Assembly: GCA_964649095.1 (NCBI GenBank)
Contig: CAZYPH010000004.1
Coordinates: 1-45,541, forward strand
Origin: CAZYPH01 sp964649095
GTDB taxonomy: Bacteria > Bdellovibrionota > UBA1018 > UBA923
Length of the DNA stretch: 45,541 bases
Direction: 5' to 3'
Positions 32,258 to 41,031 of this stretch are shown here, one piece after another (position 1 is the first letter of the stretch; the number at the start of each line of letters is the position of its first letter). Both the position numbers and the translations under genes were made by a program. The notes beneath the pieces were generated by a model. That model made no database searches. It was not told the DNA's origin and was given only the letters and a program-made list of their open reading frames with translations.

Positions 32258-34573
32258 ATGATCTCTCGAAGAACCGAAGACGTGATTAATCAGGCAGGAC
32301 GTTTAGCCTTTCGATTGGACCACGAGTACTGCACTCTGGAGCATGTTCTAGTTTGTCTCTTAGACGAAGAAAGTGTCGCTGAAGTCATTCAAGCCTGTGG
32401 CGGCGATGCCAAGGCCTTACAAATCGAATTGCAACAGTATTTAGATACTGAATTAGAAAAACGACAAAAAGGCGCCAACGCAGATGCTCCGCCGTTTGCT
32501 ACGGTAGGCGTGCAAAGCTTGTTACAACGCGCGCTGTTTCATGTGCAATCGTCAGGGCGGTCTGAAGTGGAGCCTGTCGACTTACTAGTGGCTTTCTTTC
32601 AGGCAAAAGATTCTATGGCGTTGTTTTGTTTAAATGAACAAGGGCTACAACGATTAGATATATTAAATTATATATCTCACGGCGTTGTACGGTCTGATTT
32701 GCCAGCCCCACTAATGCCGCAAGAGGACGATGACGTTGATGGGGTCGATGCAAATCGTGCCGGTAGTAAATTAAAAAAGACGGCGCTTGAAGAATACGCC
32801 GTGAATCTTAATATTCTGGCCCAGCAGGGGAAAATTGATCCAATTATTGGGCGTGGAACAGAAATCGAGCGCATGGTGCAGACGCTTTGTAGAAGGCGAA
32901 AAAATAATCCGCTGCTAGTTGGCGAGGCCGGCGTCGGAAAGACGGCTCTAGCGGAAGGGTTGGCGCTAAAAATAATTCAGAATGAAGTGCCAGATCTTTT
33001 GCAAAAGGCCGAAGTGTATTCGTTAGATTTGGGTTCGCTATTAGCGGGCGCTAAATTCCGCGGTGATTTTGAGCAGCGCTTAAAAGCTGTTTTAGACTGT
33101 ATTGAAGTTAAGTTGAACAATGGTTCGATGCCCATACTCTTTATTGATGAAATTCATACTATTATCGGCGCAGGCTCAGTCGGTGGTGGCACGTTAGATG
33201 CGGCCAATTTATTGAAGCCTTTACTTGCACGTGGCCAGTTGCGGTGTATCGGTTCCACGACTTACCACGAGTATCGCAACGTTTTTGAAAAAGACCACGC
33301 GCTGTCGCGACGGTTTCAAAAATTAGACATTGCAGAGCCTACAAATGAAGTGGCTGTTCAAATTTTGCGAGGCATAAAGGGTAAGTTCGAAGAGCATCAC
33401 GCCGTCGAATACTCGAGTGAGGCTTTGAGAGCAGCGGTTGATCTATCGCAAAAACATCTTACAGATCGGTTTTTGCCTGACAAAGCTATCGACGTGATTG
33501 ATGAAGCCGGTGCCAGAGCGCGACTCACAAAACAGAGTCGTGTTGATGTCGATGCCATCGAGGCTTTGGTCTCACAAATGGCGCGTGTGCCCGTGCGTTC
33601 GGTTTCCTCGTCGCAGCGTGATAAATTGAAAAATCTAGAACGTGATTTAAAGTTAACGATTTTTGGTCAAGATGCCGCCGTTGATGCGTTGGCATCAGCG
33701 ATATTACTGGCCCGATCGGGCTTGCGTTCGCAAGATAAACCGATTGGGAGTTTTTTATTCGCCGGCCCAACCGGTGTGGGCAAGACCGAGTTAACCATAC
33801 AGCTTTCTCATGCCTTAGCTATTCCGTTGCACCGCTTTGATATGAGCGAATACATGGAACGTCATGCGGTTTCGCGTTTAGTTGGTGCACCCCCGGGCTA
33901 TGTTGGTTTTGATCAGCCGGGGGCTCTTACTGAGGCTGTACGTAAACAACCCCATTGTATTGTGTTGTTAGATGAAATCGAAAAAGCACACCCCGATGTT
34001 TGGAATATTCTTTTACAGGTAATGGATCATGGAACTTTGACTGACAATCTTGGTCGAAAAGCTGATTTTAAAAATACGATAATCGTGATGACTTCAAACG
34101 TCGGAGCTCGCGAACTTGAGCGTAAAGGTTTGGGGTTAGGGGCTCAAGACGCTGCGATGCCTTCACCTCTACGTGAAATTGAACGCGTATTTACGCCTGA
34201 ATTTCGCAATCGTTTAGATTCGATCGTATTGTTTAATCCGTTATCGAAACAAACGATGCAGCAAATTGTTGATAAACAATTAGTCGAATTAGAATCGATG
34301 TTGTTGGCAAAAAATGTCGAAATCGAACTCGAACCTGAGGTGAAGACGTGGTTGTGTGATAAGGGGTATGACCGCTTAATGGGCGCCCGCCCACTAGCGC
34401 GATTTATTCAAGACCAATTAAAACGACCATTGTCGCAAGAGTTGTTGTTTGGGCAGCTCGAACACGGCGGTACGGTGAAAGTATCGCTAAGTGACGGTAA
34501 GTGTGTTTTTCATTGTGTTCCAAAATCGGCCATGACTGACGCACGCACTACGAAAGAGCCTGTGGCTCTGTAA
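32258..34573 (+). CDS. clpA: ATP-dependent Clp protease ATP-binding subunit ClpA
   Basis: AAA+ unfoldase of 771 residues that feeds ClpP. An N-domain for ClpS binding (residues 1-145, MISRRTEDVINQAGRLAFR, CTLEHVLVCLL) is followed by AAA module D1 with Walker A GEAGVGKT (222-229) and IPILFIDEIHTIIGAG-type Walker B, then AAA module D2 with Walker A GPTGVGKT (about 503-510), the pore loop GAPPGYVGFDQPG, Walker B IVLLDEIEKAHPDVW, and the sensor/ClpP-contact C-terminal region GARPLARFIQDQLKRPL. The usual size is about 750-760. The start is set by GTGGAGGG at 32243-32250, 7 bases before the ATG. The gene is convergent with aat. Confidence 0.95.
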   Translation: MISRRTEDVINQAGRLAFRLDHEYCTLEHVLVCLLDEESVAEVIQACGGDAKALQIELQQYLDTELEKRQKGANADAPPFATVGVQSLLQRALFHVQSSGRSEVEPVDLLVAFFQAKDSMALFCLNEQGLQRLDILNYISHGVVRSDLPAPLMPQEDDDVDGVDANRAGSKLKKTALEEYAVNLNILAQQGKIDPIIGRGTEIERMVQTLCRRRKNNPLLVGEAGVGKTALAEGLALKIIQNEVPDLLQKAEVYSLDLGSLLAGAKFRGDFEQRLKAVLDCIEVKLNNGSMPILFIDEIHTIIGAGSVGGGTLDAANLLKPLLARGQLRCIGSTTYHEYRNVFEKDHALSRRFQKLDIAEPTNEVAVQILRGIKGKFEEHHAVEYSSEALRAAVDLSQKHLTDRFLPDKAIDVIDEAGARARLTKQSRVDVDAIEALVSQMARVPVRSVSSSQRDKLKNLERDLKLTIFGQDAAVDALASAILLARSGLRSQDKPIGSFLFAGPTGVGKTELTIQLSHALAIPLHRFDMSEYMERHAVSRLVGAPPGYVGFDQPGALTEAVRKQPHCIVLLDEIEKAHPDVWNILLQVMDHGTLTDNLGRKADFKNTIIVMTSNVGARELERKGLGLGAQDAAMPSPLREIERVFTPEFRNRLDSIVLFNPLSKQTMQQIVDKQLVELESMLLAKNVEIELEPEVKTWLCDKGYDRLMGARPLARFIQDQLKRPLSQELLFGQLEHGGTVKVSLSDGKCVFHCVPKSAMTDARTTKEPVAL

Positions 34574-34578
34574 GACTA

Positions 34579-34602
34579 GCGACATTGGTCGCGTTTGTTT
34601 GT
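34579..34602 (+). terminator. Weak terminator-like hairpin after clpA
   Basis: GCGAC-ATTG-GTCGC followed by GTTTGTTTGT, 5 bases after the clpA stop. The 5-bp stem is short and the U-tract is interrupted, so efficiency would be modest. A second small hairpin (AGAGCC-TGT-GGCTCT, 34555-34569) covers the end of clpA. Confidence 0.4.
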
Positions 34603-34617
34603 ACTTCAATGAACACA

Positions 34618-35238
34618 CTAAAATAGCGTTAGATTGTTTTGTTTGGCCTGGTGTACGAGCTGCAAAAAATCAGCGCGCGGTATTTCGGTCGCGCCCAGTG
34701 CTGCCATGTGGGGTGTGAGTTGTTGGATGTCCATCCACGCCGCCCCACGATCTTTCAGGTGGTCAATTAAATAAATTAAGGCGCATTTCGAAGCGTTGTT
34801 GCGTTTTGCAAACATGCTTTCGCCTGCAAAATATCCCGCGACGTTTACGCCATAGAGGCCCGCAATGAGATCGTTTTCTTCCCAAACCTCGATGCTGTGC
34901 GTGTGGCCTGCTTCGAAAAACTTCAGATAGGCGTGTTTGATTTTTGGCGTAATCCACGTTCCTGATTGATTGGGGCGATGGGCCACTGCACAGTTTTCAA
35001 GTACGTCTTGAAACGCCTGATCAATTGTGTAGCGCCAGCGTGGAGATTTGTATGTACGTAATAGGCGGCTATTGGGTTTGAAGGCATCAAAATGTAAAAT
35101 GCCCCGTCGTATTGGCGACGCCCAAATCATTTCTGGGTAACTGGGGTCGGGCCATGGAAAAATGCCGTTTGAATAGGCGTCGAGTAAGTTAGGAATCGTA
35201 GGTGGTGGGCCAATAGCGATGATGTCAGCAGGCTGCAT
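34618..35238 (-). CDS. aat: Leucyl/phenylalanyl-tRNA-protein transferase
   Basis: Transfers Leu or Phe from tRNA to proteins with N-terminal Lys or Arg, making them ClpS ligands. Hallmarks: LLDAYSNGIFPWP and WASPIRRGILHFD in the first third, then NQSGTWITPKIKHAYLKFFEAGHTHSIEVWE and LIAGLYGVNVAGYFAGESMF, MFAKRNNASKCAL, and the late WMDIQQLTPHMAALGATEI. The length of 206 residues is normal. The gene is convergent with clpA (45 bases apart) and only 12 bases after a membrane-protein gene on the same strand, so it is probably co-transcribed with that gene. Confidence 0.95.
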   Translation of the reverse strand: MQPADIIAIGPPPTIPNLLDAYSNGIFPWPDPSYPEMIWASPIRRGILHFDAFKPNSRLLRTYKSPRWRYTIDQAFQDVLENCAVAHRPNQSGTWITPKIKHAYLKFFEAGHTHSIEVWEENDLIAGLYGVNVAGYFAGESMFAKRNNASKCALIYLIDHLKDRGAAWMDIQQLTPHMAALGATEIPRADFLQLVHQAKQNNLTLF

Positions 35239-35250
35239 AATGGCGTCTTT

Positions 35251-36333
35251 TTACGTTTGTGGCTCTAAAACTTTCGAACACTCGGTTCGGCCCAGTCGCC
35301 AGTTTTCAATCAGGTTGGTTGTTGCGCGGTAATTTACGGCCCCCATTGTAATCATGCCACCTAAAATATACTGCGCCTCGGAGACGCCTAACATGTTTAG
35401 TACGGCAATCATGGTCGATAAAAACGAAATCGCGATCGGTGATGTGAGTTTAATAAACTGCCAACGCGCCGCGGTCTCAGGAAAGTGATGCGCCTGTGCG
35501 GACGCCCGCAGAGCAATCGCAGCATTTAACGGTGCTTGAGCCAGCGTTCCCATAAGTGCTGTGCTAAAAACAGCCCAAAAAGCTTGTCTAAAGCCCTGGT
35601 GCAAAAAACCACTAGCCAACGCGGAAGTGTGCACAATCGCAAAATACGGTAAATTAATTGAATAGTGCCGCATCAAAACCTCGTGCAACGCCTTTGTGCG
35701 AGTGAGGTAACGTTGGTAGGAATCGTTATGGTATTGCAATGTGGCCGACATCACACCCGCAATAACGCCGTGTGGATAGTGCTCAGGTAATAGGCTTAGT
35801 ATGTGAGTGAAATCTGGTTGTATGTGGTGGGCCTTCATAACAGACAATACGATACCCACCGTCGCCACTGATGATTTCACGACAAATCGAATCGCAATAG
35901 CTACGAATCGCGACTGCAACGAGCTCACTACATTATGCCGCGCTCCATGCACCTGCAATAATGGGCGATGGCCACGAGGGAGTGCGTCTACACTCGGTGG
36001 ATGTGGGTCCATTTCATCAGGAATCGTGCTTGGTGTTTCCGTAGTGCGAACGACCGGTGTATGGCTCGCATCACTAACCACTGCTTGCAGGTTTTGTAGA
36101 GCGAACTCTGCGCTAGCGCCGGTGGTTGAGACCACTTCGATTCGAGGACCATTGCGTTCCGCACAAAGTCGATGGGTGCTGAGAGCAGCCTCACTGGCAG
36201 GCACCTCCACATGGCCGAGGGCAGCAGATGGAGCCGCGATGGGATAGGCTACGCACGTAGCGGTATCGGCATAGGTTGCAGTGGAGATGCTGCCTATAAT
36301 GAACGAGAAAACTAGAAAAATTCGGAGCGGCAT
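35251..36333 (-). CDS. Hypothetical exported/integral membrane protein
   Basis: Protein of about 360 residues with no recognised family. A signal-like N-terminus (MPLRIFLVFSFIIGSIS, cleavage near TYA-D) leads into a Pro/Ala/Thr-rich, probably disordered, region to about residue 130. The C-terminal half has about four or five hydrophobic segments (AIAIRFVVKSSVATVGIVLS, GVIAGVMSATL, FWAVFSTALMGTLAQAPL, ISFLSTMIAVLNMLG). The frame continues upstream to a TTG at 36399, but a good promoter lies inside that extension, which favours the ATG at 36333. No clear Shine-Dalgarno precedes it. It lies 12 bases before aat and is probably in the same transcript. Confidence 0.6.
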   Translation of the reverse strand: MPLRIFLVFSFIIGSISTATYADTATCVAYPIAAPSAALGHVEVPASEAALSTHRLCAERNGPRIEVVSTTGASAEFALQNLQAVVSDASHTPVVRTTETPSTIPDEMDPHPPSVDALPRGHRPLLQVHGARHNVVSSLQSRFVAIAIRFVVKSSVATVGIVLSVMKAHHIQPDFTHILSLLPEHYPHGVIAGVMSATLQYHNDSYQRYLTRTKALHEVLMRHYSINLPYFAIVHTSALASGFLHQGFRQAFWAVFSTALMGTLAQAPLNAAIALRASAQAHHFPETAARWQFIKLTSPIAISFLSTMIAVLNMLGVSEAQYILGGMITMGAVNYRATTNLIENWRLGRTECSKVLEPQT

Positions 36334-36353
36334 TTTATGAATCAAACTTTTGC

Positions 36354-36381
36354 AGTCTAATTTATGTATAAACTTTGTCAA
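36354..36381 (-). promoter_or_regulatory. Candidate promoter for the membrane protein-aat operon
   Basis: Read on the minus strand: TTGACA (perfect -35), 16-base spacer, TAGACT (four of six at -10). Transcription would begin near 36347, about 13 bases before the ATG at 36333. Confidence 0.48.
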
Positions 36382-36413
36382 ATGCGCGACGCGCAACAAA
36401 ATAGTCGTTTATA

Positions 36414-36920
36414 CTACCAGCGATGGTAGGCCGGGTGCCCGGGTTTTACCTGAACAAATAGCCCCGTGCAGGTGGCACAGACTTTTTCTTCGCCATTGAT
36501 TTTGACTGATAATGTGGCTTCTACAGTCACGCGATCATCTTTAATTTCAGTCGGATAAGCCTTAAGATAGAGCGTCGAGTTTGTGGGTGTCGGCCGCTTC
36601 AGGCTCACACTAAAATTTGCGGTTACCGTACAGGGTGGAATCGTCAGCGTCGGATCGGTTGCGCCCTGGCGCTTGAACAAAGTGTAGGCTGCCGTCCAGT
36701 TAGAGTGGCAATCTAGCAAAGCCCCAATAATACCGCCGTTCAACATTCCTGGAAAAGCCTCATGGTGCTGTGAGGCGTGCCATTCGGCGAAAACTTCAGG
36801 GCTATTGGGCGATCCGTGAGAATCGATGCGCAGCCCGAGTGGGTTCGACGGTCCACACCCAAAACAGGTGCTCTGAGGGGCAAATGTTTTCTGTAAGGCG
36901 ATGAATGTATCTGATTGCAT
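36414..36920 (-). CDS. Hotdog-fold thioesterase (PaaI-like)
   Basis: Probable acyl-CoA thioesterase, 168 residues from the ATG at 36920. CFGCGPSNPLGL at the N-terminus, with two cysteines, is common in a PaaI-like subgroup. HHEAFPGMLNGGIIGALLDCHS is the hotdog central helix region, where the Asn/Gly-Gly and Asp are typical catalytic neighbours. FSVSLKRPTPTNSTLYLKA is the 'Y..pl..g..l' strand pair. Three further in-frame ATGs lie up to 36950, and none has a clear ribosome binding site. The gene is divergent from the epimerase gene with about 45 bases between starts. Confidence 0.78.
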   Translation of the reverse strand: MQSDTFIALQKTFAPQSTCFGCGPSNPLGLRIDSHGSPNSPEVFAEWHASQHHEAFPGMLNGGIIGALLDCHSNWTAAYTLFKRQGATDPTLTIPPCTVTANFSVSLKRPTPTNSTLYLKAYPTEIKDDRVTVEATLSVKINGEEKVCATCTGLFVQVKPGHPAYHRW

Positions 36921-36965
36921 ATTCATAAACATATGCCGGAAAGTAAGCATAAGGGAGACGTTTTT

Positions 36966-38354
36966 ATGCGAATACTAGTTACTGGTGCTACAGGATTTAT
37001 TGGCAAGGCGTTATCGTTAGAGCTTATTAAGTCAGGCCACGAGTTGGTGTATTACGTTCGAGATAAAACTTCAGCCCAAGAGAAATTAAAGGGGTTTCCA
37101 GGCGAGTGGGTGGAGTCTCTTGAGGAGCTTGAGAATCTAACGCCTATCCAAGCAGTGGTGCATCTAGCGGGTGAAAATATTGCTAGTGCTCGATGGACCG
37201 ACGACGTGAAACAGAAAATTCTAGACTCGCGTGTGCAAACAACAGAGGCGCTATTTGCAGGATTGGCGCGATTAAAGACCTCTCCAGATGTTATTATTTC
37301 AACCTCTGCCATTGGTATCTACGGTGACCGCCAGGGTGAGGAACTCGATGAATGTTCTACGCTGCCTAAGTTAGCATCCCGAGGGGGCGATTTTTTATCA
37401 AAAGTTTGTCAGGCCTGGGAGGGAGCAGCGCAAAACGGATTACAACAGTTTAAGAAGGCCCCAAGATTGGTTTTACTGCGAGTGGGTATCGTTTTAGAGC
37501 GCGGTGGGGGCGCTCTGGATAAAATGCTTCCACTGTTTCAAATGGGATTAGGTGGACGATTGGGTTCTGGGCAACAATTCATGAGTGTCATTCATCGAAA
37601 AGATCTCATTCGGTTGATTCAATTCCTATTAAAACAAGATTCTATTGAAGGGCCTGTAAATGCAGTAAGCCCCGAGCCAATCACGAATCAACATTTTACA
37701 AATACGCTCGCTCAAATGCTGAAACGCCCCGCGTTTACGCCGGCTCCAGCGGCGGCTTTGAAGCTAATGATGGGTGAGATGTCGACCATGGTTTTGGGGT
37801 CGCAGCGCGTCTTACCGAACGTGGCCGTAGCAGCAGGATTTATTTTTAAATATCCTACGTTGAAAACCATTCTGAAAGATATCACCGATAATATTAGTGA
37901 TTATCTATATGAAAATATTCAATGGATTCCGGCTAAACGCAGTGACGTGTTTGCCTTTTTTTCTCAGGCAACCAATTTAGAAAAGATGACGCCAGGATTT
38001 TTGAATTTTAAGATCCTGAAACAGTCTACACCACAAATTGAACAAGGGACTTTGATCGAATACCAAATTAAATTGCACGGATTGCCGGTTAAGTGGAAGA
38101 CGCTGATTGAAACCTGGCAACCAGAAGATCGATTTGTCGATACCCAACTACGCGGCCCCTTTGCAAAATGGCACCACACCCACGAATTTTACGACATCAA
38201 ACAGTATGGGCAGACTCTGATGATTGACCGAGTGTTTTACCGGCTGCCCTTGAGTGTTCTGGGCAAAGTATTCGGATCGTACCTAGTAAAACGCGATGTC
38301 GAGTCGATTTTTAATTTTAGAATCAAAGTTATTCAAGATTTGTTTCATAAGTAA
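36966..38354 (+). CDS. TIGR01777-type NAD(P)-binding protein fused to SRPBCC domain
   Basis: Two-domain protein of 462 residues. Residues 1-300 form an extended short-chain dehydrogenase of the YfcH/TIGR01777 type: VTGATGFIGKAL for NAD(P), AVVHLAGENIASARWTDDVK, STSAIGIYGDRQGEELDE, RVGIVLERGGGALDKM and PNVAVAAGFIFKYPTL. From about residue 315 a polyketide cyclase/START-like SRPBCC domain follows (NIQWIPAKRSDVFAFFSQAT, then FAKWHHTHEFYDIKQ and FGSYLVKRDVESIFNFR). The start is set by AAGGGAG at 36951-36957, 8-9 bases before the ATG. Ten bases separate it from the response regulator. The substrate is unknown. Confidence 0.85.
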   Translation: MRILVTGATGFIGKALSLELIKSGHELVYYVRDKTSAQEKLKGFPGEWVESLEELENLTPIQAVVHLAGENIASARWTDDVKQKILDSRVQTTEALFAGLARLKTSPDVIISTSAIGIYGDRQGEELDECSTLPKLASRGGDFLSKVCQAWEGAAQNGLQQFKKAPRLVLLRVGIVLERGGGALDKMLPLFQMGLGGRLGSGQQFMSVIHRKDLIRLIQFLLKQDSIEGPVNAVSPEPITNQHFTNTLAQMLKRPAFTPAPAAALKLMMGEMSTMVLGSQRVLPNVAVAAGFIFKYPTLKTILKDITDNISDYLYENIQWIPAKRSDVFAFFSQATNLEKMTPGFLNFKILKQSTPQIEQGTLIEYQIKLHGLPVKWKTLIETWQPEDRFVDTQLRGPFAKWHHTHEFYDIKQYGQTLMIDRVFYRLPLSVLGKVFGSYLVKRDVESIFNFRIKVIQDLFHK

Positions 38355-38364
38355 AACTATATAT

Positions 38365-39039
38365 ATGAGAATCTTAGTTGTTGAAGACCAAAGAAAGATG
38401 GCCAATTTTTTAGACAAAGGTCTAAAAGAGGCGGGCTATTTAGTAACCGTTGCAGAATCGGGCGAGTCGGCTGAGTTATTGGCGGCAGATCACGAGTTTG
38501 ATTTGGTGATCTTAGATGTCATGTTGCCGCGCCAGAATGGTTTTGATACCGCACGCGCCCTCAGGCGTGATGGTTATCGTAATCCCATTCTGATGTTAAC
38601 TGCGTTGAACACTACAAAAGATAAAGTGCACGGTTTAGACGCGGGCGCGGATGACTTTTTAGTGAAACCATTTTCATTTGAAGAATTGCTGGCACGTGTG
38701 CGGGCGTTATTGCGTAGGTCATCGAACGTCGCGCTCGATTCTATTTTACGTTACGCCGATATTGAAATGAATTTGGTAACTAGAAAAGTTACCAGAGCCG
38801 GTCAAGAGTTGGTGCTTAGCCCGAAGGAGTTTGCTCTTTTGGAGTACCTCTTGCGCAACCCCACGCGACCAGTCTCACGAGTGGAGCTAAGTGAACATGT
38901 ATGGAATATTAATTTTGATTCCGACTCCAATGTCATTGATGTCTACGTAAATATGTTACGCAAAAAGGCTGATGCACCATTCAAACGTAAACTTATTCAG
39001 ACGGTAGTTGGTGCTGGTTATGCCCTACGGCAGGATTAA
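38365..39039 (+). CDS. OmpR/PhoB-family response regulator
   Basis: DNA-binding response regulator of 224 residues. The receiver domain has acidic residues VVEDQ at the start, phospho-acceptor Asp51 in ILDVMLP, Thr79 in LMLTA and Lys101 in FLVKPF. The C-terminal winged-helix domain (LVTRKVTRAGQELVLSPKEF, HVWNINFDSDSNVIDVYVN and VVGAGYALRQD) is of the OmpR/PhoB class. The ATG at 38365 gives the normal N-terminus MRILVVEDQ. Its 3' end overlaps the kinase gene by 20 bases, so they are translated together. An 11-bp-spaced direct repeat at 40466-40484 is a possible binding site. Confidence 0.94.
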   Translation: MRILVVEDQRKMANFLDKGLKEAGYLVTVAESGESAELLAADHEFDLVILDVMLPRQNGFDTARALRRDGYRNPILMLTALNTTKDKVHGLDAGADDFLVKPFSFEELLARVRALLRRSSNVALDSILRYADIEMNLVTRKVTRAGQELVLSPKEFALLEYLLRNPTRPVSRVELSEHVWNINFDSDSNVIDVYVNMLRKKADAPFKRKLIQTVVGAGYALRQD

Positions 39040-40435
39040 AAATCGAAGCCTTCGATTTAAATTAACGCTTATCTTTTCGGTCATTTTTGGTTTTATGATG
39101 ACCGCATTTAGTTTGATTCTCTACACAACTTTTATTCGAAATCTTCAAGAGGAGTTCGATGCGGCCCTATACAACTATGCCATCGACGTTTCGGAAAGTG
39201 TTCAAGTAAATCTCTTTGGTGACGTTCAATTTGGCGCAAAAGTATTACGTCAAAACTTAAAGGTATTACCGTTTGCGCTGGGTCGCTCTTACTTTCAGTT
39301 GGGCACTTTAGATGGCAAAGTATTAATCACATCCGAAAATTTGGTGGATGCCGTATTGCCTATCTCACCAGATGAACTAACGCAGGTTGAAAAACAAGGT
39401 TACACGTTTAAGACTATTCGAAGAAAACGCGAACAACTGCGTCTTGTTAATTACCTTTTAAAGAATCGCTCTGGCACGCGCTTGGTGATTCATATCGCAG
39501 TTCCTATGACGTTCCTTGAAAATGAGGAACGTCGCATGCAAATGCTCATTGTAGTACTGCTGCCGTTTACATTGTTAATTGCCATGGTAGTTGGATGGTT
39601 GGTGGCAAGTCGAGCACTAAGGTCGTTACGTATTATGATCAGCAAGGCGTCGTCGCTACGTGCTGCCAATTTGTCGGAGCGGCTTCCGGTGCCATCGAGT
39701 GATGACGAACTCGAGGATCTAGCCTTAACCTTAAATGATTTACTCGATCGACTTGAAAAAGCCTTCAGAAGCCAAGAACGATTTATTGCTGATGCTTCGC
39801 ATGAACTTAAAACACCTCTAGCAATCGTACGTGGTGAGTTGGATATCTTACTTAGTAAAAATCGTTCCATCGATGAAGTACGTGCAGCGCTCCGCGAAGT
39901 ATCGGGCGAGTTAGATCATCTTACAAAACTGGTAGAAGACTTATTGGTATTGGCACGTGTCGACGCGGGTGCTGGTTCGTTAGTAATTTCAAATGTACGT
40001 CTAGATGACGTATTGGTCGACGTCGTGTCGTCTTTAGAAAAATTTGCCGCGCTAAAAAATATAAAAATTCGACTCGATATGCACGATATCAGCACAGCTG
40101 AAGCCAAGGGGGACGCGGGTTTGTTGCATAGTATGGTTCGTAATCTTTTAGAAAATGCCATCAAATTTTCGCCAGATCATGAAGTGGTGCGACTGGAGCT
40201 CTTTGAGTCGGAAGGGCACTTTCGTATTGCTGTAACAGATCGCGGACTCGGAATTGCCAAAGAAGATATGGAAAAAATATTTAATAGATTTTTCCGAGCT
40301 ACTAATCACAACACAAAGGGGTTTGGTTTGGGGCTTGGAATTGCTCGACGCATTGCTCAGGCCCACCAGGGCTCGGTAGAGGTCGAAAGTAGTGCCGATG
40401 CAGGGACGGTATTTACTGCCGTAATTCGAAAGTAG
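39020..40435 (+). CDS. Membrane sensor histidine kinase
   Basis: Class I sensor kinase of 471 residues from this ATG; TTG at 39008 and GTG at 39011 are also possible. TM1 is about residues 13-37, followed by a periplasmic sensor of about 135 residues without a recognised fold, TM2 at about 174-197, then a HAMP linker (RALRSLRIMISKASSLRAANLSERL). The dimerisation domain carries the phospho-accepting His261 in ASHELKTPLAIV. The catalytic domain has the N box NLLENAIKFSP, the G1 box DRGLGI and the G2 box GFGLGLGIA. It is the partner of the overlapping response regulator. The signal sensed is unknown. Confidence 0.93.
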   Translation: MPYGRIKNRSLRFKLTLIFSVIFGFMMTAFSLILYTTFIRNLQEEFDAALYNYAIDVSESVQVNLFGDVQFGAKVLRQNLKVLPFALGRSYFQLGTLDGKVLITSENLVDAVLPISPDELTQVEKQGYTFKTIRRKREQLRLVNYLLKNRSGTRLVIHIAVPMTFLENEERRMQMLIVVLLPFTLLIAMVVGWLVASRALRSLRIMISKASSLRAANLSERLPVPSSDDELEDLALTLNDLLDRLEKAFRSQERFIADASHELKTPLAIVRGELDILLSKNRSIDEVRAALREVSGELDHLTKLVEDLLVLARVDAGAGSLVISNVRLDDVLVDVVSSLEKFAALKNIKIRLDMHDISTAEAKGDAGLLHSMVRNLLENAIKFSPDHEVVRLELFESEGHFRIAVTDRGLGIAKEDMEKIFNRFFRATNHNTKGFGLGLGIARRIAQAHQGSVEVESSADAGTVFTAVIRK

Positions 40436-40465
40436 TTTCTTCATCGAGTGGCCATATTAAAAAAC

Positions 40466-40484
40466 TTTAATCTCATTTTAATCT
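40466..40484 (+). promoter_or_regulatory. Direct repeat with 11-bp period, candidate response-regulator box
   Basis: TTTAATCT occurs at 40466-40473 and 40477-40484, 11 bp start to start. An 11-bp direct repeat is the spacing recognised by OmpR/PhoB-family dimers. It lies 63 bases before the start of the small gene at 40547 and 31 bases after the kinase stop. A possible -10, TATCTT, lies at 40504-40509. Confidence 0.45.
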
Positions 40485-40546
40485 GCACTTCACGTCGCTT
40501 TGTTATCTTCAAATGTATGAACGCTCTGTTGAAAGGAGATAAGAAT

Positions 40547-40948
40547 ATGTCGACCAATCGATTTGTTCGTAGTGACCGTGAGTATGAGATCGTAGAAAAA
40601 AAGAATTTCGCGACTTTTCATGGCGAGATTATCTGCCGCAATTTTAACGAAAAAAAATCGTATCTGCGTTTTATTAGAAAGCAGATTGAAAAATGGATTC
40701 AGAACAATAAACGCGTATTAAGCAAAAGTTTAGAGACCACCTATCAAGTTGTACTCGAGGGGCATGCCTCCGGAAAATTAATCGGCTGCCACTTGAGAAT
40801 GAAAGTAGGTAATACTTTCCTGATGACGTCGCAATACGCACAGGGCGTACAAAAGGCCTTCCAAATGTGTTTGGAACATCTCGAGCGTCAACGGCACGCT
40901 CATGTAAATGGTGCGGTGTATGGGCGCACGGTGCTGCATTCTCCGTAG
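40547..40948 (+). CDS. Small protein resembling ribosome hibernation factor (HPF/RaiA-like)
   Basis: Protein of 133 residues, probably cytoplasmic. The start is firm: AAAGGAG at 40532-40538 lies 8 bases before the ATG. I see a pattern like HPF/RaiA: a first strand (ATFHGEIICRN), a helix with many basic residues (LRFIRKQIEKWIQNNKR), strands TYQVVLEG and IGCHLRMKVGN, then a long helix VQKAFQMCLEHLERQRHAH whose 'A-----LERQ' end is usual for HPF. Total length and order fit the beta-alpha-beta-beta-beta-alpha fold, but the identity is by pattern only and should be tested. It has its own upstream repeat box after the two-component genes. Confidence 0.5.
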   Translation: MSTNRFVRSDREYEIVEKKNFATFHGEIICRNFNEKKSYLRFIRKQIEKWIQNNKRVLSKSLETTYQVVLEGHASGKLIGCHLRMKVGNTFLMTSQYAQGVQKAFQMCLEHLERQRHAHVNGAVYGRTVLHSP

Positions 40949-41031
40949 TTTGAACCTATTTTTTCATGTTTTTAGAATACGAAAATTTTCTACAACCACT
41001 CTGCTGTTCTCCTCCAACGGGTACTGTGGCG

